Assembly (NCBI GenBank): GCA_025965715.1
Contig: JAOPWJ010000075.1
Coordinates: 1-40,499 of the forward strand
Origin: Blastococcus sp.
GTDB lineage: Bacteria > Actinomycetota > Actinomycetes > Mycobacteriales > Geodermatophilaceae
DNA length: 40,499 nucleotides
Direction: 5' to 3'
Below are positions 24,820 through 39,421 of the stretch, piece after piece (the stretch's first letter is position 1; each line of letters opens with the position of its first letter). Made by a program: the position numbers and the translations under genes. The notes under the pieces were generated by a model that worked only from the letters and a program-made list of their open reading frames with translations, made no database searches and was not told where the DNA came from.

Positions 24820-26934
24820 TTACGCCGACAGCGCGTCCGTCAACAGCGCCGCGAGCGCCTCCAACTGCACGTCGCCAGAGGACGAGGCCTCTTCCTCCGA
24901 GCCGTCGAGCGCCCGAGCGGCCAACCCCGCCTTGCTGTCGATCAGCTCGGCGATCCTGGCGTCGATCGTCTGGGCAGCGATGATGCGCCAGGCGGTGACG
25001 GGTTCGGTCTGACCGATGCGATGGCTGCGGTCGATGGCCTGGGTCTGTTCGGCGTCGGTCCACGACAACTCGGCCAGGACGACGTTGGAGGCGACCTGCA
25101 GGTTCAGCCCCACGCCCGCGGCGGTCAAGGAGCAGACCGCGATGGCGACGTCCGGATCCTTCACGAAGGCGTCGATGTTCTTCTGCCGCGCCGCCGACGT
25201 CTGGTCCCCGCGGATGGAGGAGAAACGGATGCCCTGCTTGGCGAAGGTCTCCTCCGCAGCGTCCATCACATCGACGTGCTTGGCGAAGAAGACGACCTTG
25301 CCGGCGCTCCGGGCGAGCTGGGCGGCATAGTCCGCGGCCAGCGGAGCCTTCGCCTGGCCGATGCGGCGCACCATGCTGAACACGTTCTCGCCGGTCGACG
25401 TGGCCGCGTCCTTCAGCTCCGCCCGGGCGACCCTGCGGACCAGTGCCTGGTCGATGCCCACGACGACCTCGGACGAACGGTTCGCGAGCGCGGTCTCGTA
25501 CCGGGCCACCATCCGGCGCGCGAGCTCCTGCTCGGCCGCCCGGATCGACCGGCCGGCGGCCCCGTCGAGCTCCACCGGCAGATCGGCGATGCGGCGGGCG
25601 GGGATGTCGGCAGCCACGTCGATCTTGCGGCGCCGCACGATGCCCATGTCGATGACGCACGCTCGGGCGGCCGGGTAGAACCCGGGGTCGGCCGGCGTCA
25701 GGCCGGTCTCCTCCAGCGCCTCCATGAGCTCGCCCAGGGGCTTGGTCTCATCGATCCAGCCCAGGAACTGCCAGATGGCACGGAAGTCGTCGATGTCGTT
25801 GATCAGTGGGGTGCCGGTCAGGGCCATCAGCAGCGGGCGAGGCGTCCGGGACCGGATGCGCTCGGAGAGCTCCAGCACGTGCTGGGACCGCTGTGAGTTC
25901 TTGTGCTTGATGAAGTGCGCCTCGTCGACGACCCTGCCGCGGAAGCCGAAGTCGCCGATCCACCCCACATGGCGGTCCAGCACCTCGTAGTTGACGACGA
26001 CGATGTCGGCGAAGCCGTCGATCGTCTCGCCGTTGCCGTGGATCACGGTGGCCGGGCGGTGCGGCGTCCAGCGCCCGGCCTCGCGAGCCCAGTTGGTCTT
26101 GACGACGTTCGGAACGACCACCAGCAGCGGATACGCCGTCGCCGCCTCGGCGGCGAGCAGTGCCTGGGCCGTCTTGCCGAGGCCCGGCTCGTCGGCCAAC
26201 AGGAAGGTCCGGTGGCCGGAAGCGGCCGCGGCCACCACCTGCGCCTGGTGCGGCATCAGCTCCAGCCCACCGGGCGCGTGCAGGGAGGATGGTGCGGGAA
26301 GGGCCATGCACGCCGAGGCCCCGCCACCGGCGCGCTCGAAAGAGTTGAAGAGCGGATTGAGCAGCTCCCATCCGGCCAGCCGGCGCGGGCGGGCGGTGCT
26401 CTGCCGGGGGGCCGAGAAATCGGGCGCGAGAAAGGGGTTGGCCAGCTGTCGGGAGACGACCGACTGGGGCACGACCCGACGCTCGGTCGCGGCGGAGAAC
26501 GGCGTGGGTTCCGTCGGGGGAACCTCGTCGGCGACCGGCTCGATACCGACGGCGCGGAGCATGTCGTGCTTGAGCGACCTGGCGGCGTCGGAGACGACCG
26601 CATCCCCCGTCAGGAGCGCGAGCAGCGCGGAGTCCCGCACTGCGGTCTTGGCGAGGATCGTTCCGATCCCGTCGAGGCGCTTGAGCTGCTCGGCCCGGTG
26701 AGCGGGACTGCTCGTCACGTCGCCGCGGACCCGGGCATGTTCCTCGCGCACCATGAGTGCGACCACCTGGAACTTCGTGCGCACCGCCGGCGTCACCGAG
26801 CCGCGCTGGGCTGCCGCCTCCACCTCGCGCACGACGCGGGCGAGCACCGAGATGACGTCGCGGTCGCGGGCGCGAGGCTGGTTTCGCGGGGCCGGACGGC
26901 GAGTGCCCGTCTGACCCTGGCCTCGTCGAGCCAC
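24820..26934 (-). CDS. SNF2-type DEAD/DEAH helicase
   Basis: 'LADEPGLGKTAQALLAAEAA' (Walker A), 'VVDEAHFIKHKNSQRSQ' (DEAH), 'ALTGTPLINDIDDF', 'LTAAGVGLNLQVASNVVLAELSWTDAEQTQAIDRSHRIGQTEPV'; AGGAGG followed by GTG at 26934. Confidence 0.92.
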   Translation of the reverse strand: MARRGQGQTGTRRPAPRNQPRARDRDVISVLARVVREVEAAAQRGSVTPAVRTKFQVVALMVREEHARVRGDVTSSPAHRAEQLKRLDGIGTILAKTAVRDSALLALLTGDAVVSDAARSLKHDMLRAVGIEPVADEVPPTEPTPFSAATERRVVPQSVVSRQLANPFLAPDFSAPRQSTARPRRLAGWELLNPLFNSFERAGGGASACMALPAPSSLHAPGGLELMPHQAQVVAAAASGHRTFLLADEPGLGKTAQALLAAEAATAYPLLVVVPNVVKTNWAREAGRWTPHRPATVIHGNGETIDGFADIVVVNYEVLDRHVGWIGDFGFRGRVVDEAHFIKHKNSQRSQHVLELSERIRSRTPRPLLMALTGTPLINDIDDFRAIWQFLGWIDETKPLGELMEALEETGLTPADPGFYPAARACVIDMGIVRRRKIDVAADIPARRIADLPVELDGAAGRSIRAAEQELARRMVARYETALANRSSEVVVGIDQALVRRVARAELKDAATSTGENVFSMVRRIGQAKAPLAADYAAQLARSAGKVVFFAKHVDVMDAAEETFAKQGIRFSSIRGDQTSAARQKNIDAFVKDPDVAIAVCSLTAAGVGLNLQVASNVVLAELSWTDAEQTQAIDRSHRIGQTEPVTAWRIIAAQTIDARIAELIDSKAGLAARALDGSEEEASSSGDVQLEALAALLTDALSA

Positions 26935-27274
26935 GAACTCCTCCTTCGGAACGTCCGGCACGGTTGCACCGGCGCGATGCCGCACCCATCCCTCGGTTGG
27001 GACGATCGATGTCGCGAGGGGGGCCTGGCGGCCGCCCCGACGCGACGTGACCCCACGGATCTGCAAGAGATCGATGCCCCGGTGGCGGAGAGCCCGCCCA
27101 CGGTGGGGACCTACGGCCACCAGTCGATGGCCTGGCATCTACCGGCCCCGGGAGCGTAGTCGCCCGACCGGCGACCTCTTCCGGGGTCGATGCTGAACCC
27201 ATGCTAGCGCCCGTCGACGCCTTCGGGGCAGCGGCGCGACCTGGGGGTCGACACACGCGTGAGCAGGAGGACCG

Positions 27275-27670
27275 ATGGGGCCGATGAGAGCCATGAGGCC
27301 GATGTCGATGTGGATGGTCGTACGACCAACGTCTGGTAGCGCCTGCGACCGACGTTCGCCCAGAGTCGCGGCACTGCGCGCGCTCGCGCCGGCAAGGTGG
27401 CACACGGAGGCACCGATGAGGGTCCACGCTCGCGGCACTGCCCGTCGCGATGCCGGCGACCCGCCTCGCCTCGCCCCGCCCGCCACGGCGGCGGCGCCGG
27501 GGGCGGTAGCGGTAGCGCGGTCGAGGCGGCTGCGCCACCATCACGAGCCTCTCCGCCGCATGGCCACCGGCAATCGCGCGGGCCACCGGCTCGATTCCTC
27601 CACGGTCACCGCCTTCGCGGAGACGTCGAACGCAGCGGCACGACCCTCGACCCGCGCACCGAGCCCCTGA
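27275..27670 (+). CDS. Possible small ORF with Met-rich N-terminus upstream of the two-component system
   Basis: AGGAGG then ATG; 'MGPMRAMRPMSMWMVV...'; C-terminal part low complexity. Confidence 0.25.
   Translation: MGPMRAMRPMSMWMVVRPTSGSACDRRSPRVAALRALAPARWHTEAPMRVHARGTARRDAGDPPRLAPPATAAAPGAVAVARSRRLRHHHEPLRRMATGNRAGHRLDSSTVTAFAETSNAAARPSTRAPSP
27315..27328. promoter_or_regulatory. 14-bp palindrome TGGTCGTACGACCA upstream of the histidine kinase
   Basis: Perfect palindrome about 430 nt upstream of the kinase start. Confidence 0.2.
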
Positions 27671-27758
27671 CATGTTCCCCCCTGCCGGCGCCGGTCGGCT
27701 GAGGGCCGACCTCGAGGGCGATCACCCCCGATTCGACCTTGCGCATCGGAGCACCGGC

Positions 27759-29234
27759 ATGGAACAACCACCGCAACGGGAAACCGACGGGGAGCGGAGA
27801 ACAGTGGACGAGGCAGGAGGGACCGCCGGGCCCGTGCCCGTCCTCGGGCCTCTCCCACCGCGAGCCCTCGAGTCGTCGCCGTGGACGAGCCTCGTCGAGG
27901 GTGCGGCGGACAGGGAGTCCCGTCGGCGGACACCGACGGTGGGGCGGGTCGTCGGCCGCTTCGTCGCCGCCAACCTGGTGGGCGTCGTCCTGCTCCTCGC
28001 CGGCAGCGTGTGGGCCAGCCGTCAGGCGGCGCAGGACGAGGCGCTCTCCGAGGCCCGGCACACCGCGGACCTGATCGCCACCCTCCTCGTCGAACCGCAC
28101 ATCGGGGACGATCTCCCGGCCGGCGACGCACAGGCGGTCGCCCGGCTGGACGACGTCCTCCGGGGTCGGCTGGCTTCGGCGGAGGTCATGCGGGTCAAGA
28201 TCTGGGCCCCGGACGGGCGGATCGTCTACTCCGACGAGCCTCGACTCGTGGGGGCGCAGTACCCGTTGAGCAAGGAGGACCAGGAGGCACTGGAGGACGG
28301 CGTCACCCGCGCGGAGCTGAGCGACCTCAGCCGGCCCGAGAACCGGTACGAGCGCTCGGAAGGGCAGGTCCTGGAGGTGTACCGGGTGATCCGTACGCCC
28401 TCCGGCGCACCCCTGCTGTTCGAGACGTACTCCTCCTACGACGAGGCGACGTCCCGCGAGCGAGACATCTGGTTGCGATTCGCGCCCATCTCGGCCGGCG
28501 CGCTGCTCATCCTGCTGCTGCTGCAGATACCGCTGGCACGGCGGATGGTCGTCCAGCTCCGCGCCGGCCAGCGGGAGCGGGAGCAGCTGCAGGCCCGGGT
28601 CGTGGACACGTCCACCGAGGAGCGCCGGCGCATCGCCGGGAGCCTGCACGACGGAATCGTCCAGGACGTCTCCGCATCCGCTCTGCTGGTCGCGGGGGCC
28701 GCCGACCGCCTGCGCAGCGGGTCGACCGGGCGATCCGCCGATGTGGCCGACGTCCTGGGGCAGGCCGCCACCGCCCTGCGGGAGTCCGTCGGCTCCCTCC
28801 GGTCGCTGCTGGTCGAGATCTATCCGCCCAATCTGAGGCAGGCAGGACTGGCCCCGGCCCTGGCCGACCTCGCCGCCCGGCTGCGCCCCCGCGGCGTCGA
28901 CGTCCGCATCCACGTCCCCGAGTCCCTGGACCTGCCTCCGCAGACGGCGACCCTGATGTTCCGGGTCGCCCAGGAGGCCCTGCTCAACGTCGCCAAGCAC
29001 GCCGACTCGTCGACCGTGGAGGTCACCGTCACCGAGACCGAGAGCCGCCACCAGTTGCAGATCAGCGACGACGGGATCGGCTTCGATCTGGCCGACGTCC
29101 GCCAGCGACCGCGCCAGGGACATCTCGGTCTGAGCCTGCTCACCGATCTCGCCGCGGCCGGGGGTGCGGATCTGGCCTTCCGCACGGCTGCCGGCGACGG
29201 CACCTGCCTGCGTCTGGAGGTGCCCCGCCCATGA
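27759..29234 (+). CDS. Sensor histidine kinase, NarL/HisKA_3 type
   Basis: Two TMs flanking a sensor region; 'STEERRRIAGSLHDGIVQDVSASALL', 'FRVAQEALLNVAKHADSSTVEVTV', 'DDGIGFD'. Confidence 0.92.
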   Translation: MEQPPQRETDGERRTVDEAGGTAGPVPVLGPLPPRALESSPWTSLVEGAADRESRRRTPTVGRVVGRFVAANLVGVVLLLAGSVWASRQAAQDEALSEARHTADLIATLLVEPHIGDDLPAGDAQAVARLDDVLRGRLASAEVMRVKIWAPDGRIVYSDEPRLVGAQYPLSKEDQEALEDGVTRAELSDLSRPENRYERSEGQVLEVYRVIRTPSGAPLLFETYSSYDEATSRERDIWLRFAPISAGALLILLLLQIPLARRMVVQLRAGQREREQLQARVVDTSTEERRRIAGSLHDGIVQDVSASALLVAGAADRLRSGSTGRSADVADVLGQAATALRESVGSLRSLLVEIYPPNLRQAGLAPALADLAARLRPRGVDVRIHVPESLDLPPQTATLMFRVAQEALLNVAKHADSSTVEVTVTETESRHQLQISDDGIGFDLADVRQRPRQGHLGLSLLTDLAAAGGADLAFRTAAGDGTCLRLEVPRP

Positions 29235-29884
29235 CCGGTGTCGCGGTCATCGACGTCCTTGTGGTGGACGACCACGCGCTGATGCGGGCAGGACTGCAGG
29301 GGCTGATCGACGGCGCCGAGGACATGCGGGTCGTCGGCATGGCCGGTGACGGCGCCGAGGCGCTCGACCTCATCCCCCGTTCCTCGCCGCACGTCGTCCT
29401 CATGGACCTCTCCATGCCCGGCATGGACGGCGTGACGGCCACCGGTCGCATCAGCGAAGAGCATCCCGACACCGCGGTGCTCGTGCTGACGTCGTTCTCC
29501 GACCAGGCGCGGGTGCTGCAGGCCCTCGACGCCGGTGCGGTCGGCTACGTGCTCAAGGACACCGATCCGGCGGACCTCCTCGATGCCATCCGCGCGGTGG
29601 CCCGCGGGCAGTCCCCGCTCGACCCCCGGGTAGCGCGGACGGTTCTGCACGGGCGGCGAGTGGCGGCGCCCGCACCGGCGGTCGAGCTGACCGAGCGCGA
29701 GCACGAGGTCCTCGCGCTGGTCGGCCGCGGTCTGGCGAACAAGCAGATCGCTCGCGCGCTGGGCATCCGCGAGGCGACGGTGAAGGCGCATCTCACCAGC
29801 GTGTTCCAGCGGATCGGCGTCCGTGACCGCACGTCCGCCGCCCTGTGGGCGCAGAAGAACCTCCCCCGCCCCCGGGTTCGGTAG
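29231..29884 (+). CDS. LuxR/NarL-type response regulator
   Basis: 'VLVVDDHALMRAGLQGLI...VVLMDLSMPGMDGVTAT...LTSFSDQ...YVLKDTDPADLL', HTH 'LTEREHEVLALVGRGLANKQIARALGIREATVKAHLTSVFQRIGVRDRTSAALWA'; ATGA overlap with the kinase. Confidence 0.95.
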   Translation: MTGVAVIDVLVVDDHALMRAGLQGLIDGAEDMRVVGMAGDGAEALDLIPRSSPHVVLMDLSMPGMDGVTATGRISEEHPDTAVLVLTSFSDQARVLQALDAGAVGYVLKDTDPADLLDAIRAVARGQSPLDPRVARTVLHGRRVAAPAPAVELTEREHEVLALVGRGLANKQIARALGIREATVKAHLTSVFQRIGVRDRTSAALWAQKNLPRPRVR

Positions 29885-29914
29885 AGCGACTCCCGGACTC
29901 CTAACCTGGCAGCA

Positions 29915-31375
29915 GTGAGCACGGACCAGGACGCGGTGTCGGCGGGTGTCGGTTTCCGCTCCGAGCGAGGCCCGGTCCTCATCGGCATCATGCTGTCCAC
30001 TGCCCTGGTGGCCATCGACGCGACGGTCATCGCCACCGCCGTCCCGTCGATCGTGGGCAGCCTCGGCGGCTTCGCCGAGTTTCCGTGGCTGTTCTCCGTC
30101 TACCTGCTCGCGCAGGCGGTCACCGTGCCCGTCTACGGCAAGTTGGCCGACGTCTTCGGGCGCAAGCCGATGATGCTGTTCGGGATCGGCCTGTTCCTCA
30201 TCGGCTCCGTCCTCTGCGGCGCCGCGTGGAGCATGGGCTCGCTGATCGCCTTCCGCGCGGTGCAGGGCCTGGGCGCCGGCGCGGTCCAGCCGATGTCGAT
30301 GACGATCGTCGGCGACCTGTACTCCCTGAAGGAGCGGGCGAAGGTGCAGGGCTACATCGCCAGCGTCTGGGGCGTCTCGTCGGTCGTGGGCCCGACGCTC
30401 GGCGGGGTCTTCTTGGAGTACGTCAGCTGGCGATGGATCTTCTTCGTCAACATTCCGCTCTGCCTGATCGCCGCGGCGACGATCGGCCTGCGGTTCCACG
30501 AGCGAGTCGAGCGGCGACGCCCGCGGATCGACTACGCCGGGGCCGGGGTGCTCACCATCGCCCTGACGCTGCTGACCCTCGGCGTGCTCGAGGGCGGCCA
30601 GGCCTGGGCGTGGGCATCGCCGCAGAGCATCGCCGTCCTCGCCGGCGGGGCCGTGCTGCTCGGGGTGTTCGTGCTGGTGGAGCGCAAGGCGGCCGATCCC
30701 GTCGTGCCGCTGCGGCTGCTGCGCAATCGCCTGCTCGTGGCGACGAACCTCGTATCGGCCTGCGTGGGCGCCGTCCTGCTGGGGCTGACCTCCTACGTGC
30801 CGACGTTCGTCCAGGACGTCCTGGGCACCGGCCCCCTGGTCGCCGGGTTCGCGCTGGCCGCCCTCACCCTGGGCTGGCCGATCTCGGCATCCCAGGCCGG
30901 TCGCATGTACCTGCGGGTCGGCATCCGGTCCACCGCCCTGCTCGGCGCGTCCGTCGTGGTCGTCGGCTCGTCGCTGCTGCTGCTCCTCGGCGGGTCCTCG
31001 AGCGTGCTGCAGGTGGGTGCCACGTCGTTCGTGATCGGCCTCGGGATGGGGTTCACCGCGGCGCCGACGCTCATCGCCGCGCAGTCGGCTGTCCAGTGGC
31101 AGGAGCGGGGCGTGGTCACCGGCACCAACATGTTCTTCCGCAGCGCCGGCAGCGCGGTCGGGGTGGCCGCCTTCGGCGCGATCGTCAACGCGACGCTCGG
31201 GGGGTCCGGGACCGACGGCGACCGGGTCGGGCCGGTGGCGCTCACCGCCGCGGTGCACAACGTCTTCCTGGGGACCGCGGTCCTGGCCGTGGCGATGCTG
31301 GCCGCGGTGCTGCTCATGCCACGCAACGCCGCCCGGGCCCCGACGCGGGAGTTCAGCGAGGGAGCGGCCCTCTGA
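29915..31375 (+). CDS. DHA2/EmrB-QacA-type MFS transporter
   Basis: 'VAIDATVIATAVPSIVGSLGG...VYGKLADVFGRKPMMLFGI...FRAVQGLGAGAVQPMSMTIVGDLY...GPTLGGVFLEYVSWRWIFFVNIPL'. Confidence 0.93.
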   Translation: MSTDQDAVSAGVGFRSERGPVLIGIMLSTALVAIDATVIATAVPSIVGSLGGFAEFPWLFSVYLLAQAVTVPVYGKLADVFGRKPMMLFGIGLFLIGSVLCGAAWSMGSLIAFRAVQGLGAGAVQPMSMTIVGDLYSLKERAKVQGYIASVWGVSSVVGPTLGGVFLEYVSWRWIFFVNIPLCLIAAATIGLRFHERVERRRPRIDYAGAGVLTIALTLLTLGVLEGGQAWAWASPQSIAVLAGGAVLLGVFVLVERKAADPVVPLRLLRNRLLVATNLVSACVGAVLLGLTSYVPTFVQDVLGTGPLVAGFALAALTLGWPISASQAGRMYLRVGIRSTALLGASVVVVGSSLLLLLGGSSSVLQVGATSFVIGLGMGFTAAPTLIAAQSAVQWQERGVVTGTNMFFRSAGSAVGVAAFGAIVNATLGGSGTDGDRVGPVALTAAVHNVFLGTAVLAVAMLAAVLLMPRNAARAPTREFSEGAAL

Positions 31376-31616
31376 GCTGCGAGTCGGTCGCTTCGCCGGC
31401 CTCGTCCGGGCGCCTGCTCGACCGCCCGTCGAGGAACGCCTGCCACTCGGCGCGGCCACTCGCCGCGCGTCCCGACATCAGCAGCAGGAACACGACGGCG
31501 GCCAGGAGCACCAGGAGGACCAGGCCGGTGACGATGACCTCCCAGCCGAACAGCGGGGGAACGGTCAGGTTGCCGGGGTCCGGCGCGGCCATGCCGGGAG
31601 TCAGGGCGGGCGTCAT
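31353..31616 (-). CDS. Small single-TM membrane protein
   Basis: 'FGWEVIVTGLVLLVLLAAVVFLLLMSGRAASGRAEWQAFLDGRSSR'; convergent, overlaps the MFS 3' end by 23 nt. Confidence 0.55.
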   Translation of the reverse strand: MTPALTPGMAAPDPGNLTVPPLFGWEVIVTGLVLLVLLAAVVFLLLMSGRAASGRAEWQAFLDGRSSRRPDEAGEATDSQLRGPLPR

Positions 31617-32197
31617 GGGTCGAGGGTCGGCCACCGTCGCCAGCGTCGGCATCCCCTGCGCCCGTCCGGTCACCCGCCTGAGCGACGTTGCGCACAGCAA
31701 CGGCCAACCACCCGGGCCACCGGTTGGGGCGGTGGCCTCGCCCTACCGGGTGATGCCCGTACCGGAACCGGCAGGTCAGCTCATCGGAGCCCCGTAGCGT
31801 TGTTTTCTCGCGTACGGGACTGCGTGGGGAGGCAGGTGGGATGAGCGCGGAGCTGTCCACCGAGGACGAGGCTTTCAGCCCATTCCGAGCGGGCGAGCCG
31901 GATGGGCACGGGCGACCGAACCTGTCCGGAGACCTGCCGGCCGTCTTCCAGGCCGCGCCGATGTTCCGGCGGGCCGCCCTCGGATACGACCGCTTCCAGG
32001 TCGACACCTACGTGCAGTGGGCCGAGGACGAGCTGGCCACGGCGGAGCGGGAGCGGGAGCGCCTGCTGACCCGTCAGGTCGAGACCCGGGCGGCGCTGGA
32101 GGACGCCCGGCAGCTCCTCGCCCACTCGTCGAGCGGCGCCGAGCTCCTGCGGATCTCCGGCCGGATCGGGTCGATGCTCGCGGCCGCCGCCGACGAG

Positions 32198-32260
32198 GCC
32201 GAGGGGATGCGGGCCGAGGCCGAGGGAATCCGGGCCGAGGCCGAGGGGATGCGGGCCGAG
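32198..32260 (+). repeat. Three tandem 21-bp in-frame repeats
   Basis: Unit GCCGAGGGGATGCGGGCCGAG at 32198-32218, 32219-32239 (variant) and 32240-32260; encodes AEGMRAE/AEGIRAE/AEGMRAE. Confidence 0.95.
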
Positions 32261-32831
32261 GCCGGGGCCGAGCGGGCCGCGGCGTCGAAGGCGGCACGGT
32301 GCACCGTGGCCGAGGCGGAACGGGTGCTGGCCGAGTCGGCAGCCGAGGCGGAACGGATCGTGGCCACAGCGGCCGCCCAGGCCGGTCAGACCATCGGCGC
32401 CGCCGAGCAGATCCGCAGCGAGGCCCGCGTCGAGGCGGCGGCTCGCCGGGAAGAGACCGCGGCCCTGCACGTCCGCGCGGCGGTGGAGGCGCAGCGGCTG
32501 CGGCAGGAGGCCGTCGAGGAAGCCTCCGCAGCTCGGGTGCAGGCCCGCTCCGAGATCGTGGCGATGCTGGCTGCCGGACGCGAGGAACGCCGCCGTGCGG
32601 ACGACGCCGCGACGGCGCTCCGCCAGCGCCTGGACCTGGACGCCTGGACGCGGCGCGCCGCCGTGCTGGCGGAGGTGGACGGCCTCGAGCTCCGGCGGAC
32701 CGCCCTCGAGGCGGAAGTGGAGCTGCTGGCCGCCCCCCTCGCGGCTGCGCCCGGCCACCGCCGGCACCTCCCGCTTCGTGGGCTCCGCGACCGGCTCCGG
32801 GTGCCGGGGCCACTCGCTGCGGCTGCCCTGA

Positions 32832-38321
<5,490 letters not shown>

Positions 38322-38624
38322 GGGTGAACCTCTTCCCTGTCGATGCGCGACCCCGCGGCGACTCGCTGTCCGCGGGGCCGTCCCCCACGGGGCCGGTCCG
38401 ACCGTCGTCCACCTGCCGTCGAACCGACCAGCCACGACCCTGCCGCAGCATCCTGTGGGAAGCGAGCGACCGTCAAACGGAGCGGGGAACAACGGAGGGG
38501 CCGGCGGCCCGTCCGGCAGCGGGCGACGCGTCGCCGCGCAGCGGTTGCCGACCAGGACGGCACCCGGCCCGCCGTCCCAGGCTGCCACACTGTCCGGGCA
38601 TCGGAGGACGGCGGAGGGGATGCC

Positions 38625-39311
38625 ATGCGCCCGTTGATCGGCATCACGACCTACCGCGAGCAGGCGCAATGGGGCACCTGGCACGTGCCGGCAGTGCTGC
38701 TGCCCGCCTCCTACGCCGACGCCGTCGCCGCGGCGGGCGGCGAGCCGGTGCTCCTGCCGACCGGCGCGATCAGCGCCGAGGTCGTCGGCCGGCTCGACGG
38801 GCTCGTCGTGGCGGGCGGGGCGGACGTCGACCCTGCCCGGTACGGCCGGCCGGCCGGGCCGCACACCACGACCCTGCGTCCCGAGCGGGATGAGTCGGAG
38901 GTGACGGCCCTGCAGGCCGCACTCGACCGCGACCTGCCCGTGCTGGCCATCTGCCGTGGCATGCAGCTGCTCAATGTCGTCCTCGGTGGAGACCTCGTGC
39001 AGCACCTCCCCGACGTCGAGACCGCCGCGATCCACGATCCCGGCGCCGGCCGCTACCACCGACGCGAGGTGCGCACCGAGCCGGGGACGGGGCTGCACCG
39101 GCTCCTCGGTCCGACGGTGTCGGTGGCCTGTCATCACCACCAGGCGCTGGACCGGATCGCCGCCGAACTCACGGCGTCGGCGTGGGCGGAGGACGGCGTC
39201 GTCGAGGCGGTCGAGGCGGCCGACCGGCGGTTCTGCGTGGCCGTGCAGTGGCATCCGGAGGAGGGCGTGGACCGACGCCTCTTCGCCGCGCACGTCGCCG
39301 CGGCCGGCTAA
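38625..39311 (+). CDS. Class I glutamine amidotransferase-like gamma-glutamyl hydrolase (PuuD family)
   Basis: 'RPLIGITTYRE', 'LDGLVVAGGADVDPARYG', nucleophile motif 'VLAICRGMQLLNVVLGG', 'AVQWHPEE'. Confidence 0.9.
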   Translation: MRPLIGITTYREQAQWGTWHVPAVLLPASYADAVAAAGGEPVLLPTGAISAEVVGRLDGLVVAGGADVDPARYGRPAGPHTTTLRPERDESEVTALQAALDRDLPVLAICRGMQLLNVVLGGDLVQHLPDVETAAIHDPGAGRYHRREVRTEPGTGLHRLLGPTVSVACHHHQALDRIAAELTASAWAEDGVVEAVEAADRRFCVAVQWHPEEGVDRRLFAAHVAAAG

Positions 39312-39421
39312 CGGTCCCACTACCAACCGTTGCAGAGGCTTGTGAACATGATCATGCCGCCCTAGGGTCCGATCCCCGGACCGCCGCCCGGGATCGGTGA
39401 GCCCCCGAAGGTAGGACGCGC

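Noticed and set aside
28820-31459. 879-aa minus-strand ORF
   Set aside because: Antisense to the two-component system and MFS gene; compositionally biased shadow ORF.
38322-39326. N-terminal extension of the 2164-aa carboxylase ORF
   Set aside because: Antisense to the PuuD-like gene; the BC domain begins with MFSRIAVVNRGE at 38321.
39347-39356. CATGATCATG palindrome upstream of the APC permease
   Set aside because: Only 10 bp; expected many times by chance.
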